A stretch of DNA of 54,821 bases, taken from NCBI GenBank assembly GCA_035294725.1, contig DATGKK010000065.1, forward strand, positions 1 to 54,821, in the 5' to 3' direction. The notes under the pieces are model-generated. The model did not search any database, was not told the DNA's origin, and saw nothing but the letters and a program-made list of their open reading frames with translations. Both the position numbers and the translations under genes were made by a program. The stretch comes from DATGKK01 sp035294725. GTDB taxonomy: Bacteria > Actinomycetota > Acidimicrobiia > Acidimicrobiales > Bog-793. This document shows positions 39,368 through 47,400 of the stretch, in pieces (the stretch's first letter is position 1; every line of letters begins with the position of its first letter).

Positions 39368-41289
39368 GCTCGCACCTGCCGTTCTCCTCGGTCGTCGGGC
39401 AGGAGGAGGCGAAGCTGGCCCTGCTGCTCGCGGCCGTCGAGCCCCGCCTCGGCGGCGTCCTGCTCCGGGGGGACAAGGGCTCGGCGAAGACGACGCTCGC
39501 GAGGGGCCTCGCCGCCCTGCTGCCAAAGGGCGCTCCCTTCGTCGAGCTGCCCCTCGGGGCGGGCGAGGACCGGGTCCTCGGGTCGCTCGACGTCACCGCC
39601 CTGCTGCGCTCGCGCGAGCACGGCTTCAGGCCCGGCCTGCTCGCGGAGGCCGACGGCGGGGTGCTCTACGTCGACGAGGTCAACCTGCTTCCCGACCATC
39701 TCGTGGACGTCCTGCTCGACGTGGCGGTCTCAGGGGTCAACCGGGTCGAGCGGGACGGGTTCTCGAGCAGCCACCCGGCTCGCTTCGTGCTCGTCGGCTC
39801 GATGAACCCCGAGGAGGGCGAGCTCCGGCCGCAGCTGCTCGACCGCTTCGGCCTCGCCGTCGAGGTAAGGGCGCCCGGCAACCCGGAGCTGCGGGCGGAG
39901 ATCGTCCGCCGCCAGCTCGCGTTCGAGGCGGGGGAGCTGCCCGACGAAGCGGGCGAGGCGGCGCTCCGCAAGGCGCTCGCCTCGGCTCACCCGGTCGCCT
40001 GCAGCGCGCAGGCCGTGCTCGCCGCCGCCGAGCTGGCGGTCGCCGTGGGGGCAGAAGGGCTCCGGGCCGACCTCGCGCTCTGCCGGGCCGCCGGTGCGCT
40101 CGCCGGGCTCGAGGGTGCGGCGCACGCGGGGGTCGAGCACGTGAGGCGCGTGGCACCACTCGTGCTCGGGCACCGCCGGCGCCGGGACCCGTTCGAGGCG
40201 CCCGGCATCGCCTCCGCCGAGCTCGAGGCCGTCCTCGACGAGGTGCTCGGCCAGGCTCCCCCCGGAAAGGGCGGGCCAGGCGAGCCTGCCGGCGAGGCGG
40301 GGGCGCCCGCAGACACCGACGGGGCCGAGCCGCCCGGCGCTGGTGCCCGCCCGGGCGAGGAGCCCGTCGGTGGCGGCGGGGGAGGAGTCCCGCGCCTCGG
40401 GTCGGCGGGAGAGGGGACCCCGGACCCGGATGGAGGTGCGGGGGTCACCGTGGACGGGCGGCGGCTCGCCCTCCCGCGGGCCGCCCGGCTGGCGCCCCGA
40501 GCCGGCCAGGCCGCCGGGGGCGGCGCGACGGGCCGGGGAGGGGCAAGAGGCCGCCAGATCAGGCACGTGGCCCTCAGCGATCCCGGCCAGCCGCTCGACG
40601 CCGCCGCGACGGCGGTCGCCTATGCGGTGAGGACCGCCGGCGAGCACGACCGGGCCGGGCAGGCGCTCGTGCCGGAGGACCTCCGCGCCCCGGTGAGGGC
40701 CGAGCCCCGGGCGAGGCTCGTCATCCTCGCCGTCGACACCTCGGGCTCGATCGCCGGCCGCCGCCGGCTCGAGGCGGCCCGCGCCGCGGTCCTCTCGCTG
40801 CTCGGCGATGCCTACCGGCGGCGCGACCGCGTCGCGATGGTGGTCTTCCGCGAGGAGTCGGCCGAGGTCGTCCTCCGGCCGACCGGTTCGATCGAGGTGG
40901 CCCGGGCCCGGCTCGCCGAGCTTGCAAGCGGCGGCCGGACCCCGCTCGCCGCCGGCCTGCGGCAGGTGACGGCGCTCGTGCGCGGGGCCGAGCTCTCCGG
41001 CGGGCCGGACCCGGCCGTCGTGATCGTCACCGACGGGCGGGCGACGGCCGGAGGGGAGGACCCGGTGGCCTCCTCGCAGCTCGCCGCGGCCGAGCTGGCG
41101 GCGACGAAGGTGCCCTGCCTCGTGGTGGACGCCGAGACCGGCCCCGCCCGGCTCGGCCTCGCCCGCTCGCTCGCCGAGATCCTCTCCGCCGGCTACGTGC
41201 TGCTCGAGGAGATCGAGCGCGAGGGCGGCGCGGACGGCCTCGCCGGCGCCATCCGCACCCACCTCGCGGCGCCGGCCGGCGAACCGTGA
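39364..41289 (+). CDS. ChlI-ChlD-type AAA+/VWA chelatase subunit (CobS/CobT-equivalent)
   Basis: This 641-residue protein joins an AAA+ ATPase and an integrin-type domain in one chain. The N-terminal part has Walker A RGDKGSAKTT and Walker B GGVLYVDEVNLLPD, with GSMNPEEGELRPQLLDRFG as sensor/arginine-finger region. A Gly/Pro-rich linker covers about residues 300-400. The C-terminal VWA domain has a complete MIDAS start DTSGSIAGRRR near residue 458 and TDGRATAGGEDP later. It corresponds to mycobacterial Rv2850c-type proteins and replaces the separate CobS and CobT of Pseudomonas as the motor for CobN. GTG 39364 overlaps cobN. Confidence 0.9.
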   Translation: MSSHLPFSSVVGQEEAKLALLLAAVEPRLGGVLLRGDKGSAKTTLARGLAALLPKGAPFVELPLGAGEDRVLGSLDVTALLRSREHGFRPGLLAEADGGVLYVDEVNLLPDHLVDVLLDVAVSGVNRVERDGFSSSHPARFVLVGSMNPEEGELRPQLLDRFGLAVEVRAPGNPELRAEIVRRQLAFEAGELPDEAGEAALRKALASAHPVACSAQAVLAAAELAVAVGAEGLRADLALCRAAGALAGLEGAAHAGVEHVRRVAPLVLGHRRRRDPFEAPGIASAELEAVLDEVLGQAPPGKGGPGEPAGEAGAPADTDGAEPPGAGARPGEEPVGGGGGGVPRLGSAGEGTPDPDGGAGVTVDGRRLALPRAARLAPRAGQAAGGGATGRGGARGRQIRHVALSDPGQPLDAAATAVAYAVRTAGEHDRAGQALVPEDLRAPVRAEPRARLVILAVDTSGSIAGRRRLEAARAAVLSLLGDAYRRRDRVAMVVFREESAEVVLRPTGSIEVARARLAELASGGRTPLAAGLRQVTALVRGAELSGGPDPAVVIVTDGRATAGGEDPVASSQLAAAELAATKVPCLVVDAETGPARLGLARSLAEILSAGYVLLEEIEREGGADGLAGAIRTHLAAPAGEP

Positions 41290-41807
41290 CCGGCCGGGCC
41301 CGCCGCGGCGCCGTGACCCTCGTGCTCGGCGGCACCCGCTCGGGCAAGTCGCGAGTCGCGGAGCGCCTCGCCGCCGAGGCCGCCGCCGACGCGGGCGGGC
41401 GGGTCACCTACGTGGCGACGGCACAGGTCAGCGACCCCGGCATGGAGCGAAGGGTCGCCCTGCATCGCGCACGGCGCCCCCCGGCATGGGAGACCGTGGA
41501 GCTCCTCTCGAGCGCGGAGCTGACCCTCGTGCTCGCCCGGGTCGAGGGGAGCGTGATCGTCGACAGCCTCGGCACCTGGGTGGCGTCCGCACCCGGCCTC
41601 GAGGTGGACGGGCCGGGCCTCGCCAGGGCCCTCGGTGAGCGCGCGGGCCCGAGCGTGGTCGTGTCGGAGGAGGTCGGCCTCGCCGTCCACCCGGCGAGCG
41701 CGCTCGGACGGGCCTTCGTGGACGCCCTCGGCGAGCTCAACCAGCAGGTGGCGGCCGTGGCGGACCGCGTCCTTCTCGTCGTCGCCGGCCGCACCCTGGA
41801 GCTGTAG
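41286..41807 (+). CDS. cobU: Adenosylcobinamide kinase / guanylyltransferase CobU (CobP)
   Basis: This 173-residue bifunctional enzyme phosphorylates adenosylcobinamide and then transfers GMP. The P-loop is LVLGGTRSGKSRVAERL, the histidine that carries GMP is probably in HRARRPPAWETVE, and VDSLGTWV and VVSEEVGLAVHP are conserved. GTG 41286 overlaps the preceding stop. The stop TAG shares a base with the cobS GTG. Confidence 0.94.
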   Translation: MTGRARRGAVTLVLGGTRSGKSRVAERLAAEAAADAGGRVTYVATAQVSDPGMERRVALHRARRPPAWETVELLSSAELTLVLARVEGSVIVDSLGTWVASAPGLEVDGPGLARALGERAGPSVVVSEEVGLAVHPASALGRAFVDALGELNQQVAAVADRVLLVVAGRTLEL

Positions 41808-42523
41808 TGCTCGGCGCCCTCGGCTTCCTCACCGTCGCCGGCCCGGCCCGTCGGCCCCGGCCGGCCGCGCTCGTGTGGTTCCCGGTCGTGGGGGCGGCGA
41901 TCGGCGCCGTGGTGGGCCTCGTGTGGTGGGGGGCGTCGGCCGCCTGGCGCGGCCCGCTCGTACCGGCCGCCCTCGCCGTGGTCGCCGACCTCGTCGTGAC
42001 GGGCCTGCTCCATGTCGACGGGCTCGCCGACAGCGCGGACGGCCTGCTTGGCCACCTGAGCCGGGAGCGACGTCTCGCGGTGATGTCAGGGCCGGAGATC
42101 GGTGCCTTCGGCCTCGCGGTGACGGTCGCCGTGCTCGTCGTGCGCTTCGCCTCGTTCGCGCAGCTCCGTCCCGAGGTTGCCCTTGTCGCCGGGCTGTGGT
42201 GCCTCTCCCGCTCGGTGATGGTCGGCGCCATGCTCGTCCTTCCCTACGCCCGGGGACCCCGCGGCCTCGCCGCCGCCTTCCTCGGCGGCGGCCGCGCCGC
42301 CCCCGGCCTCGCCGCCGCCGCCGGCGCCGGGGCGGGCGCCGCGCTCGCGATCTTCAGCGGAGGCGCTCCGGCGGCCGGCGGCGTCGGAGCGGGAGTGCTC
42401 CTCCCGGTCGGCCTGCTCCTGCTCGCCCGCCGGCGGCTCGGGGGCTTCACCGGCGACGTCCTCGGGGCGTCGGTGGTCCTCTCGGAGACGGCGGCCCTCC
42501 TCGTGTCGGGGATCCGGTGGTGA
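41807..42523 (+). CDS. cobS: Adenosylcobinamide-GDP ribazoletransferase (cobalamin synthase) CobS
   Basis: This 238-residue integral membrane enzyme joins the nucleotide loop to adenosylcobinamide-GDP. Several Ala/Gly/Val-rich transmembrane helices are visible, and the acidic Mg2+-binding motif is LLHVDGLADSADGLLG. LSRSVMVGAMLVLPYAR is also typical. GTG 41807 arises from a TAGTG overlap with cobU. The cytoplasmic membrane location matches CobD, the next gene. Confidence 0.94.
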   Translation: MLGALGFLTVAGPARRPRPAALVWFPVVGAAIGAVVGLVWWGASAAWRGPLVPAALAVVADLVVTGLLHVDGLADSADGLLGHLSRERRLAVMSGPEIGAFGLAVTVAVLVVRFASFAQLRPEVALVAGLWCLSRSVMVGAMLVLPYARGPRGLAAAFLGGGRAAPGLAAAAGAGAGAALAIFSGGAPAAGGVGAGVLLPVGLLLLARRRLGGFTGDVLGASVVLSETAALLVSGIRW

Positions 42524-43494
42524 GCTGGCGGGAGCGGGGCGCCCTCGCGGCGGCGGCGCTCGCCGTGGACCGCGTGATCGGCGACCCTCGGGACCGGTGG
42601 CACCCGGTCGCATGGTTCGGGCGGGCGATGGCGAGCCGGGAGGCGAGAAGGTGGCGCGACGACCGCAGGAGCGGCGTGTCCCACCTCGCCGCCGGCTTTG
42701 GGCTCGCCACGGCGCCGACGCTCCTTGCCTCCGCCGCCGCGAGGCGGCTCGGCGGAGCCGCCGCCGAGCGGGCCGTGCTCGTCCTCGTGGTCGCGACGGC
42801 GCTCGGGGCGCGCAGCCTGGACCGCCGGGCGGCCGAGATCGGCCGGGCCCTCGAGCAAGGGGGCATCGACGAGGCGCGCCGGGCCCTCCCGGCACTGGTC
42901 GGCCGCGACCCGGCGGGCCTCGACGAGGGGGAGATCGCCCGGGCCGTCGTCGAGTCGGTGGCCGAGAACACCGTCGACGCCGTCGTGGCGCCGCTCATGT
43001 TCGCCCTCGCGGGAGGGGCGGTCGGGGCGGCGGCCTACCGGGCCGTGAACACCCTCGACGCGATGGTCGGGCACCGCAACGAGCGCTACCGGCGCTTTGG
43101 CTGGGCCGCCGCGCGGGCGGACGACCTCGCCAACCTCCTCCCGGCGCGCCTTGCCGCTGCCGCGGTGCTCGTCGGTGCCCCCCGCCAGGCGGCCGAGATC
43201 GTCCGGGCGGTGCTCCTGCAGGCCCCCCGCCATCCCTCGCCGAACGCGGGGGTGGTGGAGGCGGCCTTCGCCGGTGCCCTCGGGCTGCGGCTCGGCGGGG
43301 TCAACCGCTACGGCGGGGTCGCCGAGCACCGGGCCGAGCTTGGCGTGGGGCGCCCCCCCACGGCGGCCGACATCTCCCGGGCCCGGCGGCTCTCGCGGCG
43401 CGTGACCACGACCCTCGCCGCCCTTCTCGCCGTGCCCTACCTGCTCGAGCGCCTCGGCCGCGAGGAGCCGGCGGCCGGGCGGGCCGGCGGCTGA
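42520..43494 (+). CDS. cobD: Adenosylcobinamide-phosphate synthase CobD (CbiB)
   Basis: This membrane protein of about 324 residues attaches aminopropanol (or its phosphate) to adenosylcobyric acid. Conserved blocks are DRVIGDPRDRWHPVAWFGR, VVESVAENTVDAVVAPL, AAYRAVNTLDAMVGHRNERY and HPSPNAGVVEAAFAGAL. GTG 42520 overlaps the cobS stop; GTG 42517 is an alternative. It is followed after two bases by the cobC-type gene. Confidence 0.93.
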   Translation: MSWRERGALAAAALAVDRVIGDPRDRWHPVAWFGRAMASREARRWRDDRRSGVSHLAAGFGLATAPTLLASAAARRLGGAAAERAVLVLVVATALGARSLDRRAAEIGRALEQGGIDEARRALPALVGRDPAGLDEGEIARAVVESVAENTVDAVVAPLMFALAGGAVGAAAYRAVNTLDAMVGHRNERYRRFGWAAARADDLANLLPARLAAAAVLVGAPRQAAEIVRAVLLQAPRHPSPNAGVVEAAFAGALGLRLGGVNRYGGVAEHRAELGVGRPPTAADISRARRLSRRVTTTLAALLAVPYLLERLGREEPAAGRAGG

Positions 43495-43496
43495 CC

Positions 43497-44426
43497 GTGG
43501 GAGCGACGCAGCCCCGCCCCCACGGCGGGGACGGGGGGCGCCTCGCCCGCGAGCTCGGCATCGACCCGGCGTCGGTGCTCGACCTCTCGGCGAGCCTCTG
43601 CCCGGTCGCGCCGGACCCGGTCCCGGTCCTCCGCCGGCATCTCGGGGCGATCGGACGGTACCCCGACCCGGCTCCCGCCACGGCTGCCCTCGCCGAGGTG
43701 ATGGGGGTGGAGCCGCGACACCTGCTGCTCACGAACGGCGGGGCGGAGGCGATCTCGCTCGTCGCGGCGGCGCTCGGAGGCCACGTGGCAGAGCCGGAGT
43801 TCTCCTCCTACCCCCGCCGCGGCGGTCCGCTGTGGCGGTCGAACCCGAACAACCCGCTCGGCACGCTGGCAGCGCCGGAGGCGGCGGCCGGCGTCTGGGA
43901 CGAGGCCTTCTGGCCCCTTGCCACCGGGACCTGGACCCGGGGCGACTACCGGGAGGGCGCCGTCGTGGTGGGATCTCTCACCAAGCTGCTCGCCTGCCCC
44001 GGGCTGCGGCTCGGCTACGTGCTCTGCGCCGACGAGGCGCTCATGCGCCGGTTCGCCGCGAGCCAGCCCGAGTGGTCGGTGAACGGGCTCGCGGCCGAGG
44101 CGCTCGCCGACCTGCTCGCCGTAGTGGACCTCGCCGCCTGGTCCCGGCAGACCTCGGCCCTGCGGGACCGGCTCGCGTCGCTCCTCGGCTCCCTCGGGCG
44201 TTCCGTGCGCGCCGGGAGCGGGCCGTGGGTGCTCGTCGAGAAGGCCGGCGCGCTGCGGGCGCAGCTGCTCGGCGAGGGGATCGTGGTCCGCGACTGCGCG
44301 AGCTTCGGCCTCGACGACACGGTGCGCATCGGCCTCCCGCGGGCCGACGACTTCCCGAGGCTCGAAAAGGCGCTCCGCCGCCACTGCCTCGACAGCGCCC
44401 CCGGCGCGGGCGAGGCGAGGACGTGA
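43497..44426 (+). CDS. cobC: Threonine-phosphate decarboxylase-like aminotransferase (CobC)
   Basis: This 309-residue PLP enzyme of aminotransferase class I/II is related to P. denitrificans CobC and Salmonella CobD, which make aminopropanol phosphate. The PLP lysine is Lys163 in GSLTKLLACPGLRLGY, with SNPNNPLG upstream and WDEAFW carrying the aspartate that contacts the PLP ring. It is about 50 residues shorter than usual: the segment between EPEFSSYPRRGG and SNPNNP is almost absent. Whether the compact form decarboxylates is uncertain. GTG 43497 follows cobD; the stop overlaps cobA. Confidence 0.85.
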   Translation: MGATQPRPHGGDGGRLARELGIDPASVLDLSASLCPVAPDPVPVLRRHLGAIGRYPDPAPATAALAEVMGVEPRHLLLTNGGAEAISLVAAALGGHVAEPEFSSYPRRGGPLWRSNPNNPLGTLAAPEAAAGVWDEAFWPLATGTWTRGDYREGAVVVGSLTKLLACPGLRLGYVLCADEALMRRFAASQPEWSVNGLAAEALADLLAVVDLAAWSRQTSALRDRLASLLGSLGRSVRAGSGPWVLVEKAGALRAQLLGEGIVVRDCASFGLDDTVRIGLPRADDFPRLEKALRRHCLDSAPGAGEART

Positions 44427-45229
44427 CGGTCTACCTCGTCGGGGCCGGACCGGGTGACCCGGGCCTGCTCACGGTGAAGGGAGCCGACCTGCTGCGCCGC
44501 GCCGAGGTCGTCGTGCACGACCGCCTCGTGAGCGCCGAGGTCCTCGCCCTTGCGGGCCCCGGGGCCCTTCGCATCGACGTCGGCAAGCGGCACGGCACCG
44601 GCACGGCCCAAGCGGACCGCCGCCAGCGCGAGATCATCCGGCTCCTCGTCGAGCACGGCCGGCGGGCCGCGGTCGTCGTCCGCCTCAAGGGAGGCGATCC
44701 GTTCGTGTTCGGGCGGGGGGGCGAGGAGGCCGCCGCGCTCGAGGCGGCCGGCGTCCCCTGGGAGGTCGTGCCCGGGGTGAGCTCGGTGATCGGCGTGCCG
44801 GCGGCGGCCGGGATCCCCCTCACGCACCGCGGCCTCGCCTCGTCGTTCACCGTCGTGACCGGCCAGGTGAGCGACCGGCCCTCGCAGGGCATCCGGGGTT
44901 GCGAACCCGACTGGCAGTCCCTCGCCGCGAGCGGGGGCACGCTCGTGGTCCTGATGGGGATGGGCTCGCTCCCGGCGATCGCGGCCTCGCTCGTCGGGGC
45001 GGGCCGCCCTCCGGACACGCCGTGCGCCGTGATCAGCGACGGCACGACGCCGCATCAGCGCATGGTCCGCACGACCCTCGGGCGGCTCCCCGAGGTCGGC
45101 CTCGGCCCGCCCGGCGTCATCGTGGTGGGCCCGGTCGTCGACGCCGTGAGACCGACCGAGGAGCAGGCGCCGGCGCGCTCTCCTCACCCCGTCGGCCGGC
45201 CGGCCCGGGCCGAGCAGAATCCTAACTAG
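44423..45229 (+). CDS. cobA: Uroporphyrinogen-III C-methyltransferase CobA (SUMT)
   Basis: This 268-residue SAM-dependent enzyme methylates C2 and C7 of uroporphyrinogen III to give precorrin-2, the entry to cobalamin and sirohaem. Motifs are VYLVGAGPGDPGLLTVKGA, VVRLKGGDPFVFGRGGEE, VVPGVSSVIGVPAAAGIPL and LVVLMGMGSL. No CysG-type dehydrogenase domain is fused, which suits the cobalamin route. GTG 44423 overlaps cobC. It is the last gene of the riboswitch operon; the C-terminal 20 residues are unconserved. Confidence 0.95.
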   Translation: MTVYLVGAGPGDPGLLTVKGADLLRRAEVVVHDRLVSAEVLALAGPGALRIDVGKRHGTGTAQADRRQREIIRLLVEHGRRAAVVVRLKGGDPFVFGRGGEEAAALEAAGVPWEVVPGVSSVIGVPAAAGIPLTHRGLASSFTVVTGQVSDRPSQGIRGCEPDWQSLAASGGTLVVLMGMGSLPAIAASLVGAGRPPDTPCAVISDGTTPHQRMVRTTLGRLPEVGLGPPGVIVVGPVVDAVRPTEEQAPARSPHPVGRPARAEQNPN

Positions 45230-45310
45230 TCTCGTCAGCATTCACCCGGCGAGCTCGCGTGACGGCGGCGTAGGGCCGGGACTCACAACGACGACAGACA
45301 GGAGAACCCC

Positions 45311-45946
45311 ATGGCGTTGCAACTCGGTGACATCGCCCCTGACTTCACGGCCGACTCCACGGAGGGCACGATCCACTTCCACGAGTGGCTCGGCGACAGC
45401 TGGGGCATCCTCTTCTCGCACCCGAAGGACTTCACGCCCGTCTGCACGACCGAGCTCGGCGAGGTCGCCCGCCTGAAGGCTGAGTTCGACAAGCGCAACA
45501 CGAAGGTCATCGGGGTGTCGGTGGACTCGGTCGCCTCCCACGAGAGCTGGCTGCAGGACATCGAGGACGCGACCGGCCAGCGGCTCAACTACCCGCTCCT
45601 CGGCGACGAGGACCACAAGGTGGCCGACCTCTACGGGATGATCCACCCGAACGCGAGCGACACGCTGACCGTCCGGTCGGTGTTCGTGATCGGCCCCGAC
45701 AAGAAGGTGAAGCTCACCATCACCTACCCGGCGAGCACGGGCAGGAACTTCGAGGAGATCCTCCGGGTGATCGACTCGCTCCAGCTCACCTCCGACTACT
45801 CGGTGTCCACCCCGGTGAACTGGCGAGACGGCGAGGACGTGATCATCGCGCCGGCGATCGACGACGACGCCGCAAAGGAGAGGTTCCCGAAGGGCTTCCG
45901 CACGATCAAGCCGTACCTGCGCTACACGCCCCAGCCGAACCGCTGA
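45311..45946 (+). CDS. 1-Cys peroxiredoxin (Prx6/AhpC-TSA family)
   Basis: This 211-residue thiol peroxidase has the peroxidatic Cys45 in PKDFTPVCTTELGE. It is the only cysteine in the protein, so it is a 1-Cys enzyme needing an external thiol. The C-terminal domain with VNWRDGEDVIIAP is typical of Prx6. ATG 45311 has AGGAGA upstream. The 81-base gap from cobA contains TAGTCT overlapping the cobA stop, a possible -10, so the gene is probably transcribed on its own. It adds to the KatG peroxide defence elsewhere in the window. Confidence 0.93.
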   Translation: MALQLGDIAPDFTADSTEGTIHFHEWLGDSWGILFSHPKDFTPVCTTELGEVARLKAEFDKRNTKVIGVSVDSVASHESWLQDIEDATGQRLNYPLLGDEDHKVADLYGMIHPNASDTLTVRSVFVIGPDKKVKLTITYPASTGRNFEEILRVIDSLQLTSDYSVSTPVNWRDGEDVIIAPAIDDDAAKERFPKGFRTIKPYLRYTPQPNR

Positions 45947-45988
45947 GCCTCCGGCGCCGGCCGGGCGGCCGGAGACCGCGCCGCCCCA

Positions 45989-46020
45989 CCCGGGCACCCT
46001 ACGATCGTCGGGTGCCCGGG
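45989..46020. repeat. Perfect 11-base inverted repeat spanning promoter and start of the membrane-protein gene
   Basis: CCCGGGCACCC (45989-45999) and GGGTGCCCGGG (46010-46020) are perfect complements separated by 10 bases. The spacer contains TACGAT, a -10-like hexamer ending 6 bases before the GTG at 46012, which itself lies in the right arm. It could terminate the upstream peroxiredoxin transcript, act as an operator, or both. Confidence 0.6.
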
Positions 46021-47400
46021 TGGTCAACCCTTCGCCGCGACGTGCTGAGGAGCGCGGAGCGCGTCGCCGAGCTCCCGGTGCTCCGCCAGGATGCGATCTT
46101 GTACGGGCTCTCGGCCCTGTTCGCGGCGGGGGAGAGCCTCTTTGCCGTCACCGCCGACTACCGCGAGTGGGGCCGCGTCGCGCTCGTCGCCTACCTCGCC
46201 GCGGCGGTGCTCTGCGAGGTCGCCTACCGGAGGAGGTCGCGCTCGGGCCGCCCCGACCCCGAGGCGAGCAGCCGCGCGAGCACGCTGCGGCGCCTCGTCA
46301 TCCTCCTCGTGCTGGTGGCAGCCGTGCTCGCTCCGCTCGCGCTCCAGGTGCGCTGGCGCGCCACCGGCAACCAGCACGTGACCAACCTGCACGGCGCCCA
46401 GGCACAGCCTGAGGTCGCCGTCGTCGAGCGGGCCGGGGACCGCTTCGCCCGTCTCGAGGACCCCTACCTCGCTCACCCGACGACCGTCGGCGTCTCCCCC
46501 TCGAACGACTCGCGCTCGGTCGACGCGAGCGCGTACTTCCCCTACCTCCCCGGGATGGCCGTCTTCGGGCTCACGAACGCGGCCCACCTGCCCCGCGCCT
46601 TGAGGGACGCACGCCTCCCGCTCGCCGGCTTCACCCTGATCGTCGTCGGCCTCTCCCTCGCACTCTCACCCTCGTCCAGCCGGCGGCGATGGCGGACCTT
46701 CCAGTTCCTGGTCGTGCTGCCGACCGGCGCCCTCCCGATGGTGACCGGAGGGGACGACCTGCCCGTGCTCGCCCTGCTGCTCCTCGGCCTCGTGCTCGCC
46801 CGGCGCCGCCAGCCCGTCGCGGCCGGGATCGCGATGGGCTTCGCCGGGACGCTCAAGTGGACGGCGTGGCCGCTCATCGTCCTCGCCCTGCTCTGCGTCC
46901 GCGACCGGGAGGGTGCACGGGCAGCCGGCCGCTACGCCCTCGCCGTCTACCTGGTCGCCGTGCCGGTGATCCTGGCGGGCGCCGCCGCGGGCCTCCACGC
47001 GTTCGTAGTGAACGTGCTCAAGTTCCCGCTCGGCCTCACGAAGGTCCACTCGCCGGCGGCAAGCCCGCTGCCGGGCCAGGTGCTCGTCCAGCTCTTCCCT
47101 GGGGCGAAGACGCAGCTCACGGTGGGGCTGATCGCCGCGGGCGCCGTGGTGGTCCTCGTCATGCTCGTGCGCCATACTCCCCGGAGCCCGTACTCGGCGG
47201 CGTGGTTCGCGGGGTGGTCGCTCGCCTTCGCGACCGTCATCGCCCCGGCCACGCGCTTTGGCTACCTCATCTACCCGGCGAACATGTTCGTCTGGGCCTA
47301 CCTGCTCCACGAGAGCTCTGCCCGGCACCTCACGGCACCGGCCGGCACCGACGAGCGCGAGCCGGCAACGGCCGCTCAGCTCGCGTCGCCGACCTGGTAG
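46012..47400 (+). CDS. Polytopic membrane protein, GT-C/GT87-like
   Basis: This 462-residue protein has about ten hydrophobic helices and a large extracytoplasmic segment between the third and fourth (about residues 115-190, with FPYLPGMAVFG). GGDDLPVLALLLLGLVLARRR followed by GIAMGFAGTLKWTAWPLIVL resembles the core of GT87-type polyprenol-phosphate mannosyltransferases, where an acidic residue precedes TM helices. The glycosyltransferase assignment is tentative. The GTG start is preceded by TACGAT at 6 bases (leaderless) and lies within an 11-base inverted repeat. The 3' end overlaps the next, convergent gene by 25 bases. Confidence 0.7.
   Translation: MPGWSTLRRDVLRSAERVAELPVLRQDAILYGLSALFAAGESLFAVTADYREWGRVALVAYLAAAVLCEVAYRRRSRSGRPDPEASSRASTLRRLVILLVLVAAVLAPLALQVRWRATGNQHVTNLHGAQAQPEVAVVERAGDRFARLEDPYLAHPTTVGVSPSNDSRSVDASAYFPYLPGMAVFGLTNAAHLPRALRDARLPLAGFTLIVVGLSLALSPSSSRRRWRTFQFLVVLPTGALPMVTGGDDLPVLALLLLGLVLARRRQPVAAGIAMGFAGTLKWTAWPLIVLALLCVRDREGARAAGRYALAVYLVAVPVILAGAAAGLHAFVVNVLKFPLGLTKVHSPAASPLPGQVLVQLFPGAKTQLTVGLIAAGAVVVLVMLVRHTPRSPYSAAWFAGWSLAFATVIAPATRFGYLIYPANMFVWAYLLHESSARHLTAPAGTDEREPATAAQLASPTW

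Noticed and set aside
35342..39526. 1394-codon open frame on the minus strand across cobN
   Set aside because: It is antisense to conserved CobN, rich in Arg/Gly/Pro/His and has no domain. Long empty antisense frames are expected at this GC content.
39364..41289. Magnesium chelatase for chlorophyll synthesis
   Set aside because: No other chlorophyll gene is present. The protein is translationally linked to cobN and followed by cobU, so a cobaltochelatase role is far more likely.
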